A stretch of 64,000 bases of DNA from Erythrobacter oryzae (GTDB lineage Bacteria; Pseudomonadota; Alphaproteobacteria; Sphingomonadales; Sphingomonadaceae). This document shows, one piece after another, positions 42,204-50,855 of the stretch. The stretch's first letter is position 1; every line of letters begins with the position of its first letter. Both the position numbers and the translations under genes were made by a program. The stretch covers positions 682,001-746,000 of the forward strand of contig NZ_JASCXI010000001.1 in NCBI RefSeq assembly GCF_030271515.1, given 5' to 3'. The notes below the pieces were generated by a model. That model made no database searches. It saw nothing but the letters and a program-made list of their open reading frames with translations, and was not told where the DNA came from.

Positions 42204-43582
42204 AGGACCTCTTCTTCCTCGTATTCATCGCATACGTGATGCTGCTCGGCCTCAGGCGCCCGTTCCTTTGGGTGCTTCTCTATATCTATATCGACATCCT
42301 CTCGCCCCAGCGGATCGGCTATTCGATCATCACCACCCTGCCGCTGTCGCTGATCGCCTTTGCCGCGGCCTTCGGGGGGTGGCTCGCGATCGACCGCAAG
42401 GAGGGCGCGCGCTTCACCCTGCGGCAGGGGCTGATGCTGGCGCTGCTCGGCTATTGCTGGTGGACCACCGGCAATGCCGATTTCCCCGAGGAGGCGCTGA
42501 CCAAGTGGGACTGGGTGTGGAAGGCGCTGCTCTTCGCGATCTTCCTCCCCCTCACCTTGACCACCCGCGCGCGGATCGAGGGGCTGGCGCTCTCGCTGGT
42601 GCTGAGCGTGGCGATGATCGTCATCGCGACGGGATTGAAGGTGGTGACCGGCGGGGGCGGCTATGGCGAGCTCAATTTCTTCGTCGACGACAACTCGGGT
42701 ATCTACGAAAGCTCAACGCTGGCGACCGTGGCGATCGGGCTGATCCCCCTGCTGTGGTGGCTGGTGAAGCACGGCACGGTCTTCCCGAAGCACTGGACGG
42801 TGACGCTATTCGCCGCCGCGCTGACCTTCGCCGCGCTGCTGGTGCCGATCGGGACCGAGGCACGCACGGGACTCCTGTGCATCGCCGCGCTCGCCGTGCT
42901 GATGCTCCGCTACACCAAGCGCCGCCTGCTGTTCATCGCGGGAGCCGGGGTGCTCGGGCTGACCGCCCTGCCCTTCCTGCCGCAATCCTATTACGACCGC
43001 ATGGCGACCATCGCCGAGCCGGGCGGCGACGAGAGCGCCTCGACCCGCGTGGCGGTGTGGAACTGGACGCTCGATTATGTCCAGACCAAGCCGCTGGGCG
43101 GCGGGTTCGATGCCTATCGCTCGAACAGGTTCACCTACACCATGCCGGTCAAGAAGACCGAGGGGAACACCACCACCATCGAATACACCGAGGTCGAGGA
43201 CAAGGCGCGCGCCTACCATTCCTCGGTGTTCGAGATGCTCGGCGAACAGGGCTGGCCGGGGCTCGGCCTGTGGCTGCTGCTGCACCTTGTCGGCCTGTGG
43301 CAGATGGAGCGGATCCAGCGCCGCTGGAAGGCGGCCGGGGAGGAGACCACCCGCTGGATCGCGCCGCTTGCCGCCGCGCTCCAGATGGGGGCGGTGATCT
43401 ACCTCGTCGGGGCGCTGTTCCAGGGGATCGCCTATCAGCCGGTGATGCTGATGCTGGTGGGCCTCCAGATCGGGCTCAACACCTATTGCCTGCGGATCGA
43501 TTCGGCGCGGGCGAGTTTGGCCCGCAGCGCCTCGCGCCGCGCTGCGGCGAATGGCCAGATGCACGGTGCCGTAGCGGCATAG
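42200..43582 (+). CDS. Putative O-glycosylation ligase, exosortase-A-associated
   Basis: A 460-residue membrane protein with about ten hydrophobic segments. The N-terminal domain begins MKDLFFLVFIAYVMLLGLRRPF, and the C-terminal half is the Wzy/WaaL-like O-antigen ligase domain with a large extracellular loop (GGGFDAYRSNRFTY ... RAYHSSVFEMLGEQG). This matches the exosortase-A-associated ligase family (TIGR03097), thought to attach glycans to exported proteins or lipids. The exosortase itself is not in the window. The start is GTG at 42200. Confidence 0.9.
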   Translation: MKDLFFLVFIAYVMLLGLRRPFLWVLLYIYIDILSPQRIGYSIITTLPLSLIAFAAAFGGWLAIDRKEGARFTLRQGLMLALLGYCWWTTGNADFPEEALTKWDWVWKALLFAIFLPLTLTTRARIEGLALSLVLSVAMIVIATGLKVVTGGGGYGELNFFVDDNSGIYESSTLATVAIGLIPLLWWLVKHGTVFPKHWTVTLFAAALTFAALLVPIGTEARTGLLCIAALAVLMLRYTKRRLLFIAGAGVLGLTALPFLPQSYYDRMATIAEPGGDESASTRVAVWNWTLDYVQTKPLGGGFDAYRSNRFTYTMPVKKTEGNTTTIEYTEVEDKARAYHSSVFEMLGEQGWPGLGLWLLLHLVGLWQMERIQRRWKAAGEETTRWIAPLAAALQMGAVIYLVGALFQGIAYQPVMLMLVGLQIGLNTYCLRIDSARASLARSASRRAAANGQMHGAVAA

Positions 43583-43603
43583 TTCTGGCCGTTGCGCTCC
43601 CCT

Positions 43604-43641
43604 CTCGCTTGCGCCATGAAGCGCCGCGCAAGGCAAGCGAG
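43604..43641. promoter_or_regulatory. Inverted repeat between ligase and MaoC genes
   Basis: CTCGCTTGC (43604-43612) and GCAAGCGAG (43633-43641) form a perfect 9-bp stem with a 20-base loop. The left side CTCTCGCTTGCGC differs by one base from CTCTCCCTTGCGC in the nitroreductase leader. It could be a terminator stem for the ligase or a leader structure for the MaoC gene, whose ATG is 45 bases further on. Confidence 0.45.
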
Positions 43642-43686
43642 GGCGGCCCCGGATCGGGCGCCTCGCACACAAGAGGAGGAGCCCCG

Positions 43687-44136
43687 ATGAACGCACAGGA
43701 TTTGGCCGCCAAGGTCGGCGAAGTGATCGGCACCAGCGACTGGGCCGAAATGAGCCAGGAACGCATCAACCAGTTCGCCGAGGCGACCGGTGACCACCAG
43801 TTCATCCACGTCAACGAAGAGATGGCGAAGATGACCCCCTTCGGCGGCACGATCGCGCATGGCTTCCTGACGCTCTCGATGATCCCCTATCTCGGCGCCC
43901 AGGGCGGCGCGCCGCGCGTCGATGGGGTGAAGATGGGCGTCAACTACGGCGGCAACAAGACCCGCTTCATCGCCCCCGTGCGCGCCGGCAAGCGCATCCG
44001 CGGGCACTGGAAGCTGCTCGAAATGGTCGAGAAGCGCCCCGGCCAGTGGCAGCAGACCTGCGAGATCACGATCGAGATCGAAGGCGAGGACAAGCCCGCC
44101 CTCATGTGCGAGTGGATCACGCAATACTTCGTCTGA
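43687..44136 (+). CDS. MaoC-family (R)-specific enoyl-CoA hydratase
   Basis: A 149-residue hot-dog-fold hydratase. The motif FAEATGDHQFIHVNEE carries the catalytic Asp and His, and GTIAHGFLTLSM the following helix. Enzymes of this type hydrate enoyl-CoA to (R)-3-hydroxyacyl-CoA or act on related acyl-CoAs. GAGGAGG lies 6 bases before the ATG, a strong ribosome site. The thiolase gene follows on the same strand, so both act in acyl-CoA turnover. Confidence 0.92.
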   Translation: MNAQDLAAKVGEVIGTSDWAEMSQERINQFAEATGDHQFIHVNEEMAKMTPFGGTIAHGFLTLSMIPYLGAQGGAPRVDGVKMGVNYGGNKTRFIAPVRAGKRIRGHWKLLEMVEKRPGQWQQTCEITIEIEGEDKPALMCEWITQYFV

Positions 44137-44149
44137 TTTTGCGCCCTAA

Positions 44150-44173
44150 CGTCGCCCCGGCGAAAGCCGGGGC
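44150..44173. repeat. Half-element repeat with GAAA tetraloop hairpin
   Basis: GCCCCGGC-GAAA-GCCGGGGC, an 8-bp stem with a GNRA loop, is preceded by CGTC. It resembles one end of the intergenic repeats in the first 4 kb (CGTC followed by a C/G-rich hairpin). It lies between the MaoC and thiolase genes; no T-run, so probably not a terminator. Confidence 0.5.
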
Positions 44174-44221
44174 CGCTGGCCGCACCCGCCGGCCTTCCAG
44201 ATAATCAAGGATACCCCCAAC

Positions 44222-45403
44222 ATGGCCCGTGACGCCGTCATCGTTTCCACCGCCCGCACCCCCATCGGCCGCGCCTACAAGGGCGCCTTCAACGCCACGC
44301 CCGGGCCGACGCTCGGCGCCCTCTCCCTCGCCCCCGCGATCGAACGCGCCGGGATCGAAGCCGGCCAGATCGACGACGTGGTGTGGGGCACCGTCCTCAC
44401 GCAGGGCACCCAGGCCGGCAACATCGCCCGCCAGGTCGCGCTGCGCGCCGGTTGCCCCGTGGGCGTCAGCGGCCAGACCATCGACCGCCAGTGCTCCAGC
44501 GGCCTGATGGCGATTGCCACCGCCGCCAAGCAGATCATCGTCGACAACATGGATATCGTTGTCGGCGGCGGTCAGGATTCGACCAGCCTCGTCCAGACCC
44601 CCGAGATGCGCGTTGCGCCCGACCGCTCGCTGATCGCGATGCACAAGGACGTCTACATGCCGATGCTCGGCACCGCCGAGACCGTCGCCAAGCGCTACAA
44701 CATCAGCCGCGAGGCGCAGGACGAATACGCCTACCAGTCGCAGATGCGCACCGCGCAGGCGCAGGCCGAGGGGCGTCTGGATGCCGAGATCGTCCCCGTC
44801 ACCGTCACCATGAACGTGGTCGACAAGGAGACGAAGGAAGTCTCGCAGAAGGAAGTGACCGTCACCAAGGACGAAGGCAACCGTCCCGAGACCACGCTTG
44901 AGGGCCTCCAGAGCCTCAACCCGGTGATGGGCCCGGGCATGAACATCACCGCGGGCAACGCCTCGCAGCTGTCGGACGGTTCCTCGGCGAGCGTGCTGAT
45001 GGAAGCCAAGATCGCCGAACAGCGCGGGCTTCAGCCGCTCGGCCGCTATGTCGGCATGGCGGTCGCGGGCACCGAGCCCGACGAGATGGGCATCGGCCCG
45101 GTCTTCGCGATCCCGAAGCTGCTCAAGCAGACCGGCCTCAAGATGGACGACATCGGCCTTTGGGAACTGAACGAGGCCTTCGCGGTGCAGGTGCTCTACT
45201 GCCGCGACACGCTCGGCATCCCCAACGACATCCTCAACGTCAGCGGCGGCTCGATCTCGATCGGCCACCCCTACGGCATGACCGGCGCGCGCTGCACCGG
45301 CCACGCGCTGATCGAAGGCAAGCGCCGCGGCGCCAAGTATGTCGTCGTCACCATGTGCGTTGGCGGCGGCATGGGTGCAGCTGGTCTCTTCGAGGTTTTC
45401 TAA
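44222..45403 (+). CDS. Acetyl-CoA acyltransferase (thiolase)
   Basis: A 393-residue thiolase. The acyl-accepting Cys is in [12 protein letters not shown] (~92). The C-terminal signature has [26 protein letters not shown] with the catalytic His, and [13 protein letters not shown] with the second Cys. It cleaves or condenses 3-ketoacyl-CoA in fatty-acid turnover. The sequence [18 protein letters not shown] is typical of the FadA/acetyl-CoA C-acyltransferase group. It follows the MaoC gene by 85 bases. Confidence 0.95.
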   Translation: MARDAVIVSTARTPIGRAYKGAFNATPGPTLGALSLAPAIERAGIEAGQIDDVVWGTVLTQGTQAGNIARQVALRAGCPVGVSGQTIDRQCSSGLMAIATAAKQIIVDNMDIVVGGGQDSTSLVQTPEMRVAPDRSLIAMHKDVYMPMLGTAETVAKRYNISREAQDEYAYQSQMRTAQAQAEGRLDAEIVPVTVTMNVVDKETKEVSQKEVTVTKDEGNRPETTLEGLQSLNPVMGPGMNITAGNASQLSDGSSASVLMEAKIAEQRGLQPLGRYVGMAVAGTEPDEMGIGPVFAIPKLLKQTGLKMDDIGLWELNEAFAVQVLYCRDTLGIPNDILNVSGGSISIGHPYGMTGARCTGHALIEGKRRGAKYVVVTMCVGGGMGAAGLFEVF

Positions 45404-45459
45404 GCGGAACTTTTCCCCCGCGTCGGCGCTAGCGCCTGTCCCGTTCACAGGAGACAGGC

Positions 45460-45978
45460 ATGGCGACCGACGCGGAAATCCGTTCGAAATTCTGGAAAGC
45501 GCTGAAAAGCGACATGACGATGTTCCTCGGCCTCGCCGAGGGTGAGGACGGCCACGCCCGTCCGATGACCGCGCAGCTCGAGGACGAGCTCTACGAAGGC
45601 GGCGAATACCACGGCCCGCTGTGGTTCTTCACCTCCACCGACAACCACCTCTATCGCGGTATCCAACAGGCCGAACTTGGCGATGGGCAGCCGCGCGCCA
45701 TGGCGCATTTCGCCTCCAAGGGGCATGACGTCTGGGCGACGGTCCACGGCGGGCTCTCCACCACCCGCGACCGCGCGACCATCGACCGGCTCTGGAACCG
45801 CTTCGTCGCGGCCTGGTACGAGGGCAAGGACGATCCGAAGATCGCGCTCATCCGCCTCGACCCCGAAGACGCCGAGATCTGGATCGACGCCTCCTCGCTG
45901 GTCGCAGGCATCAAGATGCTGATCGGGATCGACCCCAAACAGGACTACAAGGACAAGGTCGCCGAGGTACGGCTGTAA
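45460..45978 (+). CDS. Pyridoxamine-5'-phosphate-oxidase-fold (general stress) protein
   Basis: A 172-residue split-barrel flavin-binding protein. The middle has LWFFTSTDNHLYRGIQQ and ASKGHDVWATVHGG, then DRLWNRFVAAWYEGKDDP. This is the general-stress PPOX family found in many Gram-negative bacteria. The AGGAGA ribosome site sits in the loop of a 6-bp hairpin (CCTGTC...GACAGG, 45435-45458). A strong hairpin follows the stop. Confidence 0.9.
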   Translation: MATDAEIRSKFWKALKSDMTMFLGLAEGEDGHARPMTAQLEDELYEGGEYHGPLWFFTSTDNHLYRGIQQAELGDGQPRAMAHFASKGHDVWATVHGGLSTTRDRATIDRLWNRFVAAWYEGKDDPKIALIRLDPEDAEIWIDASSLVAGIKMLIGIDPKQDYKDKVAEVRL

Positions 45979-45989
45979 CGCCGTAAGCG

Positions 45990-46019
45990 AGCCGGGAGGA
46001 GCACGCGCCCCTCCCGGCT
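45990..46019. terminator. Bidirectional hairpin terminator
   Basis: AGCCGGGAGG and CCTCCCGGCT form a 10-bp stem with a 10-base loop between two convergent genes, the PPOX-fold protein and the TonB receptor. Its position is right for ending both transcripts. Confidence 0.65.
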
Positions 46020-46032
46020 TGCGATTGCCGCC

Positions 46033-48609
46033 TTAGAACTCGACGCTCACGCGCCCGTAGAGGAAGCGCCCGCTGAAGCCAAAGGGCGACTGCGAGGAAT
46101 AGGGCAGAAACGCCTGATTCTGGCCGAAATTGAACCCGCCGACGACGCCGAAGGGCAGACGGTCGGGATATTCGTCGAACAGGTTGTTCGCGCCCACGGC
46201 CAGTTGGATGCGCTCCATCAGCGTGTAGCGCGCTTCCAGATCGACCACCCACTTGGGCGTGAGCGTCACGTCGCCCGGGGCGGCGCCCTTGGCGATCGAC
46301 AGGTCGTTGTTCGAACCGATCGGCAGGAACACCGAACCGAAGCGGTTGGCGCGCAAGCTCGCGCCGAAGGGCGCCAGCTCCCAGTCGAGCCCGAGGTTGA
46401 GCTTGTTGGCCGGCTGCCCGTCGGTCAGGCGGAAGCTTTCCGGCCGGGCGAACAGGCGCTGGGCGTTGAAGCCCGAGAAGGTCCGGCGGTCGGTGATGCT
46501 GGTATCGTTGACGTTGAAGCCCGCGGTCAGCGTGAAGCGGCCCGCGCCGAAATCGGGCACGCGGTAGCTCGCGACGATATCGAGACCCTCGGTGCGGGTG
46601 TCGATGCCGTTGATGAAGAACCGCGCCGAGCTGCCGACCACGCCCGCCGCCTGGAGCAGCGCGACCACGTCGGCGCCTTGCAGGTTCTCGGTCAGCACGA
46701 TGCGGTCGTTGATCTTGATGTTGTAGTAATCGACCGTGAGGCTCAGCCCCTCGACCATCGTGAACACCACGCCGCCGCTGAGGTTGACCGATTCCTCGGG
46801 CTCGAGCGGCTGCGCGCCCAGCGCGATGGCGATCGGCGAATTGACCGGGAAGGTGCCGATCTCGATCAGGCCCACGCCGGGGACGTTGTTGGTCGAGGTG
46901 GTGGAGAAGAATTGCTGCGCCATCCCTGGCGCGCGGAAGCCGGTCGAGGCCGCACCGCGGAAGGCCAGCCCTTCGACCGGCTCGAAACGCGCCGCGATCT
47001 TGCCGTTCAGCGTGTCGCCGAAGTCCGAGAAGTGCTCGTAACGCCCGGCGATCTGCACGTTGAACATGTCCGACAGATCGGTGTCGAGTTCGGCATAGGC
47101 GGCAAAGCTGTCACGCGAGGCGTCAACCTCGGTCGAAGGCTGGAAGCCGGGGAACACCTGCGCGCCGGGCGCGGCGTTGTTCGTGAAGAAGAACGGCCCG
47201 GCAATCCAGCTCGCGGTTTCGCCCGGCACGATCTTGTAGTTCTCGTTGCGCCACTCGCCCCCGAAGGCGATCGAGGTCTCGCCGATGCCGAGGTCGATGT
47301 CGCGTTGGGCGTCGAAATTGACCGCGGTCTGACCCGAACGCAGGCCCCCGGCATCGAATTCGGTCGGGCTCACCAGCCCACCGAGCGAGGCGTTCCAGCT
47401 GTTCGACACGCCGTAATCGAGGCGGTTGCTGCCGTAGCCGATCGAGAGGTCGAGGTTCCAGCCCCCGGTCTCGCCGCGGATCCCGGCGGTGAGCGCGATG
47501 TCCTCGATGTCGGAATCGATCTGCGGCAGGAAGCCGTCGGGATAGAACGGCGCGCCGCCATTGGCGAAGTCGCGGTTGCGCGCGTCGTTCGGGCGGCGGA
47601 AGAAGCCGGTGCCGTTGGCCTTGCGGTTGCCGTAGCTGCCGAAGGCGTAGAGCTCAAAGCTTTCGCTCACGTCGATCCCGGTGTTGACGAAGAGGTTCAC
47701 GTCCTCGGACTTGCCGTCGCCGAAGCGGTGGTTGTAGCGGTTCGCGGTGGTCTCGCGCACGTCGCCGATGCCGGCATACTGGCGGCGGATGTCGGGGCCC
47801 GAACGGTTGGTCGGGTCGCGGTCCTTGTATTCGGCGGTGATGTTGATGAAGCCGCTGTCGCCCAGCGGCAGGCCGTAATTGGCCGCGAAGGTGATGGTGT
47901 CGCCGTCGCGGCGCTTGCGGTCCTCGCCGGTGTAGGTGATCACCGGATCATCGCTCGCCCCCGTGGTGGGCGCGACGCTGCGGACCTGGGCGACGTCCTC
48001 CATCGTGGTGATGTACTTGCCGTAGGTCACCTGCGCGCGGCCGCCCTGCCCCTTGCGCAGCTGGATGTTGATCACCCCCGCGATCGCGTCAGAGCCATAT
48101 TGCGAGGCCGCCCCGTCGCGCAGCACTTCGATGCGGTCGATCGCGAGCGGGGGGATGGTGTTCATGTCGACCCCGGTCGAGCCGCGGCCGATCGAGCCGT
48201 TGAGGTTGAGCAGCGCGCTCGAATGGCGGCGCTTGCCATTGACCAGCACCAGCACCTGATCGGGCGCGAGGCCGCGCAGGGTGGCCGGGCGCAGCGAATC
48301 GGTGCCGTCAGTCAGCGAGGGCTGCGGGAAGTTGAACGAGGGCACGAGGTTGTTGAGCAGCCGGTTGGTCTCGGTCACGCCCTGGTTGAGCAGCGCCTCG
48401 GAACCGATGACGTCGATCGGAACGGTGCTTTCGGAGACGGTGCGGTCGGTGCGGCGGGTGCCGGTGACGATGATCGGATCACCCTGCGCGGCCTCGGCCT
48501 CGGCGTCGGCGGAGGCGACCTCGTCCTGCGCGAAGGCAGTGTGCGAGACGCAGCCCAGCGCGAGGGCCATAAGAGCGGTGCCGGTGGAGAAAGTGGTGCG
48601 ACGAGCCAT
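46033..48609 (-). CDS. TonB-dependent outer-membrane receptor
   Basis: An 858-residue outer-membrane transporter. A signal peptide (about 1-27, ending HTAFAQ) is followed by the TonB-box region PIIVTGTRR, a plug domain with VLVLVNGKRRHSSALLNLNG and IEVLRDGAASQYGSDAIAGV, and a ~650-residue beta-barrel ending in the aromatic FLYGRVSVEF. Substrate cannot be read; no iron, B12 or glycan genes adjoin. A 7-bp inverted repeat lies 16 bases upstream of the ATG. Confidence 0.95.
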   Translation of the reverse strand: MARRTTFSTGTALMALALGCVSHTAFAQDEVASADAEAEAAQGDPIIVTGTRRTDRTVSESTVPIDVIGSEALLNQGVTETNRLLNNLVPSFNFPQPSLTDGTDSLRPATLRGLAPDQVLVLVNGKRRHSSALLNLNGSIGRGSTGVDMNTIPPLAIDRIEVLRDGAASQYGSDAIAGVINIQLRKGQGGRAQVTYGKYITTMEDVAQVRSVAPTTGASDDPVITYTGEDRKRRDGDTITFAANYGLPLGDSGFINITAEYKDRDPTNRSGPDIRRQYAGIGDVRETTANRYNHRFGDGKSEDVNLFVNTGIDVSESFELYAFGSYGNRKANGTGFFRRPNDARNRDFANGGAPFYPDGFLPQIDSDIEDIALTAGIRGETGGWNLDLSIGYGSNRLDYGVSNSWNASLGGLVSPTEFDAGGLRSGQTAVNFDAQRDIDLGIGETSIAFGGEWRNENYKIVPGETASWIAGPFFFTNNAAPGAQVFPGFQPSTEVDASRDSFAAYAELDTDLSDMFNVQIAGRYEHFSDFGDTLNGKIAARFEPVEGLAFRGAASTGFRAPGMAQQFFSTTSTNNVPGVGLIEIGTFPVNSPIAIALGAQPLEPEESVNLSGGVVFTMVEGLSLTVDYYNIKINDRIVLTENLQGADVVALLQAAGVVGSSARFFINGIDTRTEGLDIVASYRVPDFGAGRFTLTAGFNVNDTSITDRRTFSGFNAQRLFARPESFRLTDGQPANKLNLGLDWELAPFGASLRANRFGSVFLPIGSNNDLSIAKGAAPGDVTLTPKWVVDLEARYTLMERIQLAVGANNLFDEYPDRLPFGVVGGFNFGQNQAFLPYSSQSPFGFSGRFLYGRVSVEF

Positions 48610-48624
48610 TGTTGTTGCTTCCTC

Positions 48625-48648
48625 GGTGTCAGAGAGGTTGATGACACC
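48625..48648. promoter_or_regulatory. Inverted repeat just upstream of the TonB receptor
   Basis: GGTGTCA (48625-48631) and TGACACC (48642-48648) are a perfect 7-bp inverted repeat with a 10-base spacer. It is near the receptor's start and could be an operator or an mRNA hairpin. Confidence 0.35.
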
Positions 48649-48750
48649 AGAAAGCTATCGGCAAGCGGCCCGAAGCGTAAGAAAATTGCCCCGCAAGGCA
48701 GGGCTTCTTGTCATTCCTGTGGCATTTTTGCGACAAATGCGCGCCATTGT

Positions 48751-48779
48751 GGCCGCCCCGCCACGCAGGCGGAGCGGCC
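48751..48779 (-). terminator. Hairpin after the ornithine decarboxylase
   Basis: GGCCGCCCCGCC and GGCGGAGCGGCC pair over 12 bp with one mismatch around a 5-base loop, 8 bases after the decarboxylase stop. On the minus strand it would end that transcript. A run of Ts follows only on the stop-codon side. Confidence 0.6.
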
Positions 48780-48786
48780 AAAAGGA

Positions 48787-49992
48787 TCAGCGCAGGCTCA
48801 CCACGTTGTCGGTCGCCTCGCGAACGCGGGTGCCGTTGAACAGGCTCATCATCGGCTCGTCCTGCACGGTGACGGCCACCGCATTGCCATAGCCGTTGAA
48901 GCCGGTCTTCATCGCCGCGCCGTAGGCCCCGAGCATCCCGATCTCGATATAGTCGCCCGCCTGAATGTCCGCCGGCAGCCGGAACGGGCCCTTCATGTAG
49001 TCGGCATCGTCGCAGGTCGGCCCGTAGAAGGCGAAGTCCTCGTCTTCCTCGATCAGATCGTCCTCGAGCGCGCGCACCGGGAAGCGCCACGCGACGTGGG
49101 CGGCATCGTAGAGCGCGCCATAGGCACCGTCGTTGATGTAGAGTTCCTCGTCGCGGCGCTTGTTCACCTGCACGATCATCGAGGAATACTCGGCCGACAG
49201 CGCACGGCCGGGTTCGCACCACAGCTCGGCGTTGTAGGCGACGGGCAGCGCCTCGAAGTGCTTGGCGATGATCGCGAAGTAATCTTCCATCGGCGGCGGC
49301 TCGAGCCCCGGATAGGCGCTCGGGAAGCCCCCGCCGACGTCGATCATGTCGATCACGACCGACGCCTCGGCGATCGCCGCGCGGGTGCGGTCGAGGGCCT
49401 GGACGAAGGCGAACGGGGTCATCGCCTGGCTGCCGACGTGGAAGCACACGCCCAGCCAGTCGCAATGCTGGCGGGCCTGCTGGAGCAGCTGCGGGGCTTC
49501 GATCAGGTCGCAACCGAACTTCGACGCGAGGCTCAGCTCCGAATACTCCGAGGACACGCGCAGCCGCACGCACAGGCGCAGGTCGCGCGGTGCCTCGCCG
49601 GTCGCAGGATCGGTGCAGGCCGCGACGATCTTCCCCAGCTCCTCGTAGGTGTCGAGGCTGAAGGTGCGCACGCCGTGCTCGAAATAGGCCTCGCGGATCG
49701 CCTGCGGGGTCTTCACCGGGTGCATGAAGCACAGCACGGCCTCGGGCAGGATGCCGCGCACCAGCCGCACCTCGGTGATCGAGGCGACGTCATAGTGGGT
49801 GACACCGGCGCTCCACAGCACCTCGATCAGATCGGGCGCGGGGTTGGCCTTGACCGCATAGAGCACCTTGCCCGGAAACTTCTCGACGAAGAAACGGGCG
49901 GCGCGCCGCGCGGCGTGCGGGCGGTTGAGGATGACGGGTTCGTCCGGACGGAGGTCGCGGACTACAGCCAGTGCGTCAGGGTAGATGTGCAA
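48787..49992 (-). CDS. Ornithine/lysine decarboxylase (fold III, PLP-dependent)
   Basis: A 401-residue eukaryote-like decarboxylase producing putrescine (or cadaverine). PLP binds Lys48 in YAVKANP. The glycine-rich VGGGFPS holds the phosphate, EPGRAL follows, and the active-site Cys327 is in GPTCDDADYM. The start is probably TTG at 49992 (HIYPDALAVV follows); an in-frame ATG 39 codons upstream would add a poor, Pro/Ser-rich N-terminus. Putrescine is the substrate of the carboxyspermidine pathway whose genes lie 2.4-5.8 kb to the right. Confidence 0.93.
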   Translation of the reverse strand: MHIYPDALAVVRDLRPDEPVILNRPHAARRAARFFVEKFPGKVLYAVKANPAPDLIEVLWSAGVTHYDVASITEVRLVRGILPEAVLCFMHPVKTPQAIREAYFEHGVRTFSLDTYEELGKIVAACTDPATGEAPRDLRLCVRLRVSSEYSELSLASKFGCDLIEAPQLLQQARQHCDWLGVCFHVGSQAMTPFAFVQALDRTRAAIAEASVVIDMIDVGGGFPSAYPGLEPPPMEDYFAIIAKHFEALPVAYNAELWCEPGRALSAEYSSMIVQVNKRRDEELYINDGAYGALYDAAHVAWRFPVRALEDDLIEEDEDFAFYGPTCDDADYMKGPFRLPADIQAGDYIEIGMLGAYGAAMKTGFNGYGNAVAVTVQDEPMMSLFNGTRVREATDNVVSLR

Positions 49993-50219
49993 CTCAAGGG
50001 ACCCCCAAAACGGTTCTGTTGAACCATAAAACGACAAGCTGCCTTGCGGTTTGGAAGTCCCCTTGGGGCAGCGGAAGCGCGCAGATAGGGCTTTGGGGGG
50101 GGAATGCAAACGAAAAATGCGTGCCCGGGGGCCGAAATGTTACTTTTCGAAGACAGCGCCGCAAACACGACCGGAATGTGACGGAAATCCGCGAATTTTA
50201 CGGCAAAACCCCCATGCGA
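49993..50219 (-). promoter_or_regulatory. Long leader of the ornithine decarboxylase
   Basis: A 227-base gap between the decarboxylase start and the end of lemA. Near the start codon the minus strand has the hairpin GGTTC-AACA-GAACC, and further up a CCCC-AA-GGGG stem. Alphaproteobacterial ornithine decarboxylase genes are known to carry a conserved speF leader RNA; I cannot confirm the motif by eye here. Confidence 0.4.
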
Positions 50220-50771
50220 TCAGAAGCCGATCTTGGGCACCTGATCGACCGTCCCCTGCTCGCTCGCGTCGAGCCGGTGGAAATCGGCCTCGGCGAATCC
50301 GAGCATTCCGGCAAACAGCACCGCCGGGAAGGATTCGCGCGCGGCGTTGAAGCGGGCGACCGCGGCGTTGAGGGCACGGCGCGCGGCGGCAAGCTTGTCC
50401 TCGACATCGGCGAGCTCGCCCTGGAGCGACTGGAAATTGGCGCTCGCCTTCAAGTCGGGATAGGCCTCGCCCAGCGCCAGCAGATTGCCGAGCGCGCTCT
50501 TCAGCTGCTGCTCGCTGCCCGAGGACGGCGCGCCGCTGGCCGCAGCATTGCGCGCCGCGATCACCGCCTCGAAGGTCGCCGATTCGTGCCCGGCATAGCC
50601 CTTCACCGTCTCGACCAGATTGGGGATCAGGTCATGCCGCTGGCGCAGCTGCGCGTCGATATCCGCGACGCCCTGCCGCACGCTCTGCCTGAGGCCCACG
50701 AGCTTGTTGTAGATGCCGATCAGCACCAGCAGCGCGACGCCAAGAACAGCGAGAATTACGAACCAGCCCAT
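50220..50771 (-). CDS. lemA: LemA family protein
   Basis: A 183-residue protein with one N-terminal membrane helix (WFVILAVLGVALLVLIGIY) followed by the LemA signature: YNKLVGLRQSVRQGVADIDAQLRQRHDLIPNLV (given here only as landmarks YNKLV and RHDLIPNLVETVKG), then coiled helices. The start at 50771 is preceded by GGAGG. LemA proteins are linked to membrane or envelope stress; function not settled. It is divergent from the DUF3137 gene, a frequent partner. Confidence 0.94.
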   Translation of the reverse strand: MGWFVILAVLGVALLVLIGIYNKLVGLRQSVRQGVADIDAQLRQRHDLIPNLVETVKGYAGHESATFEAVIAARNAAASGAPSSGSEQQLKSALGNLLALGEAYPDLKASANFQSLQGELADVEDKLAAARRALNAAVARFNAARESFPAVLFAGMLGFAEADFHRLDASEQGTVDQVPKIGF

Positions 50772-50855
50772 ATTGCCTCCCCAAGCAGAGCAACGCTTGT
50801 CAACGGCGCCCCGCATAGAGCATATTCGTTAAGGGAGAGGTGTTAATAACAAAAA

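Noticed and set aside
46204..50022. 1272-codon forward frame across the TonB receptor and ornithine decarboxylase
   Set aside because: Antisense shadow spanning two real genes; no recognisable domains.
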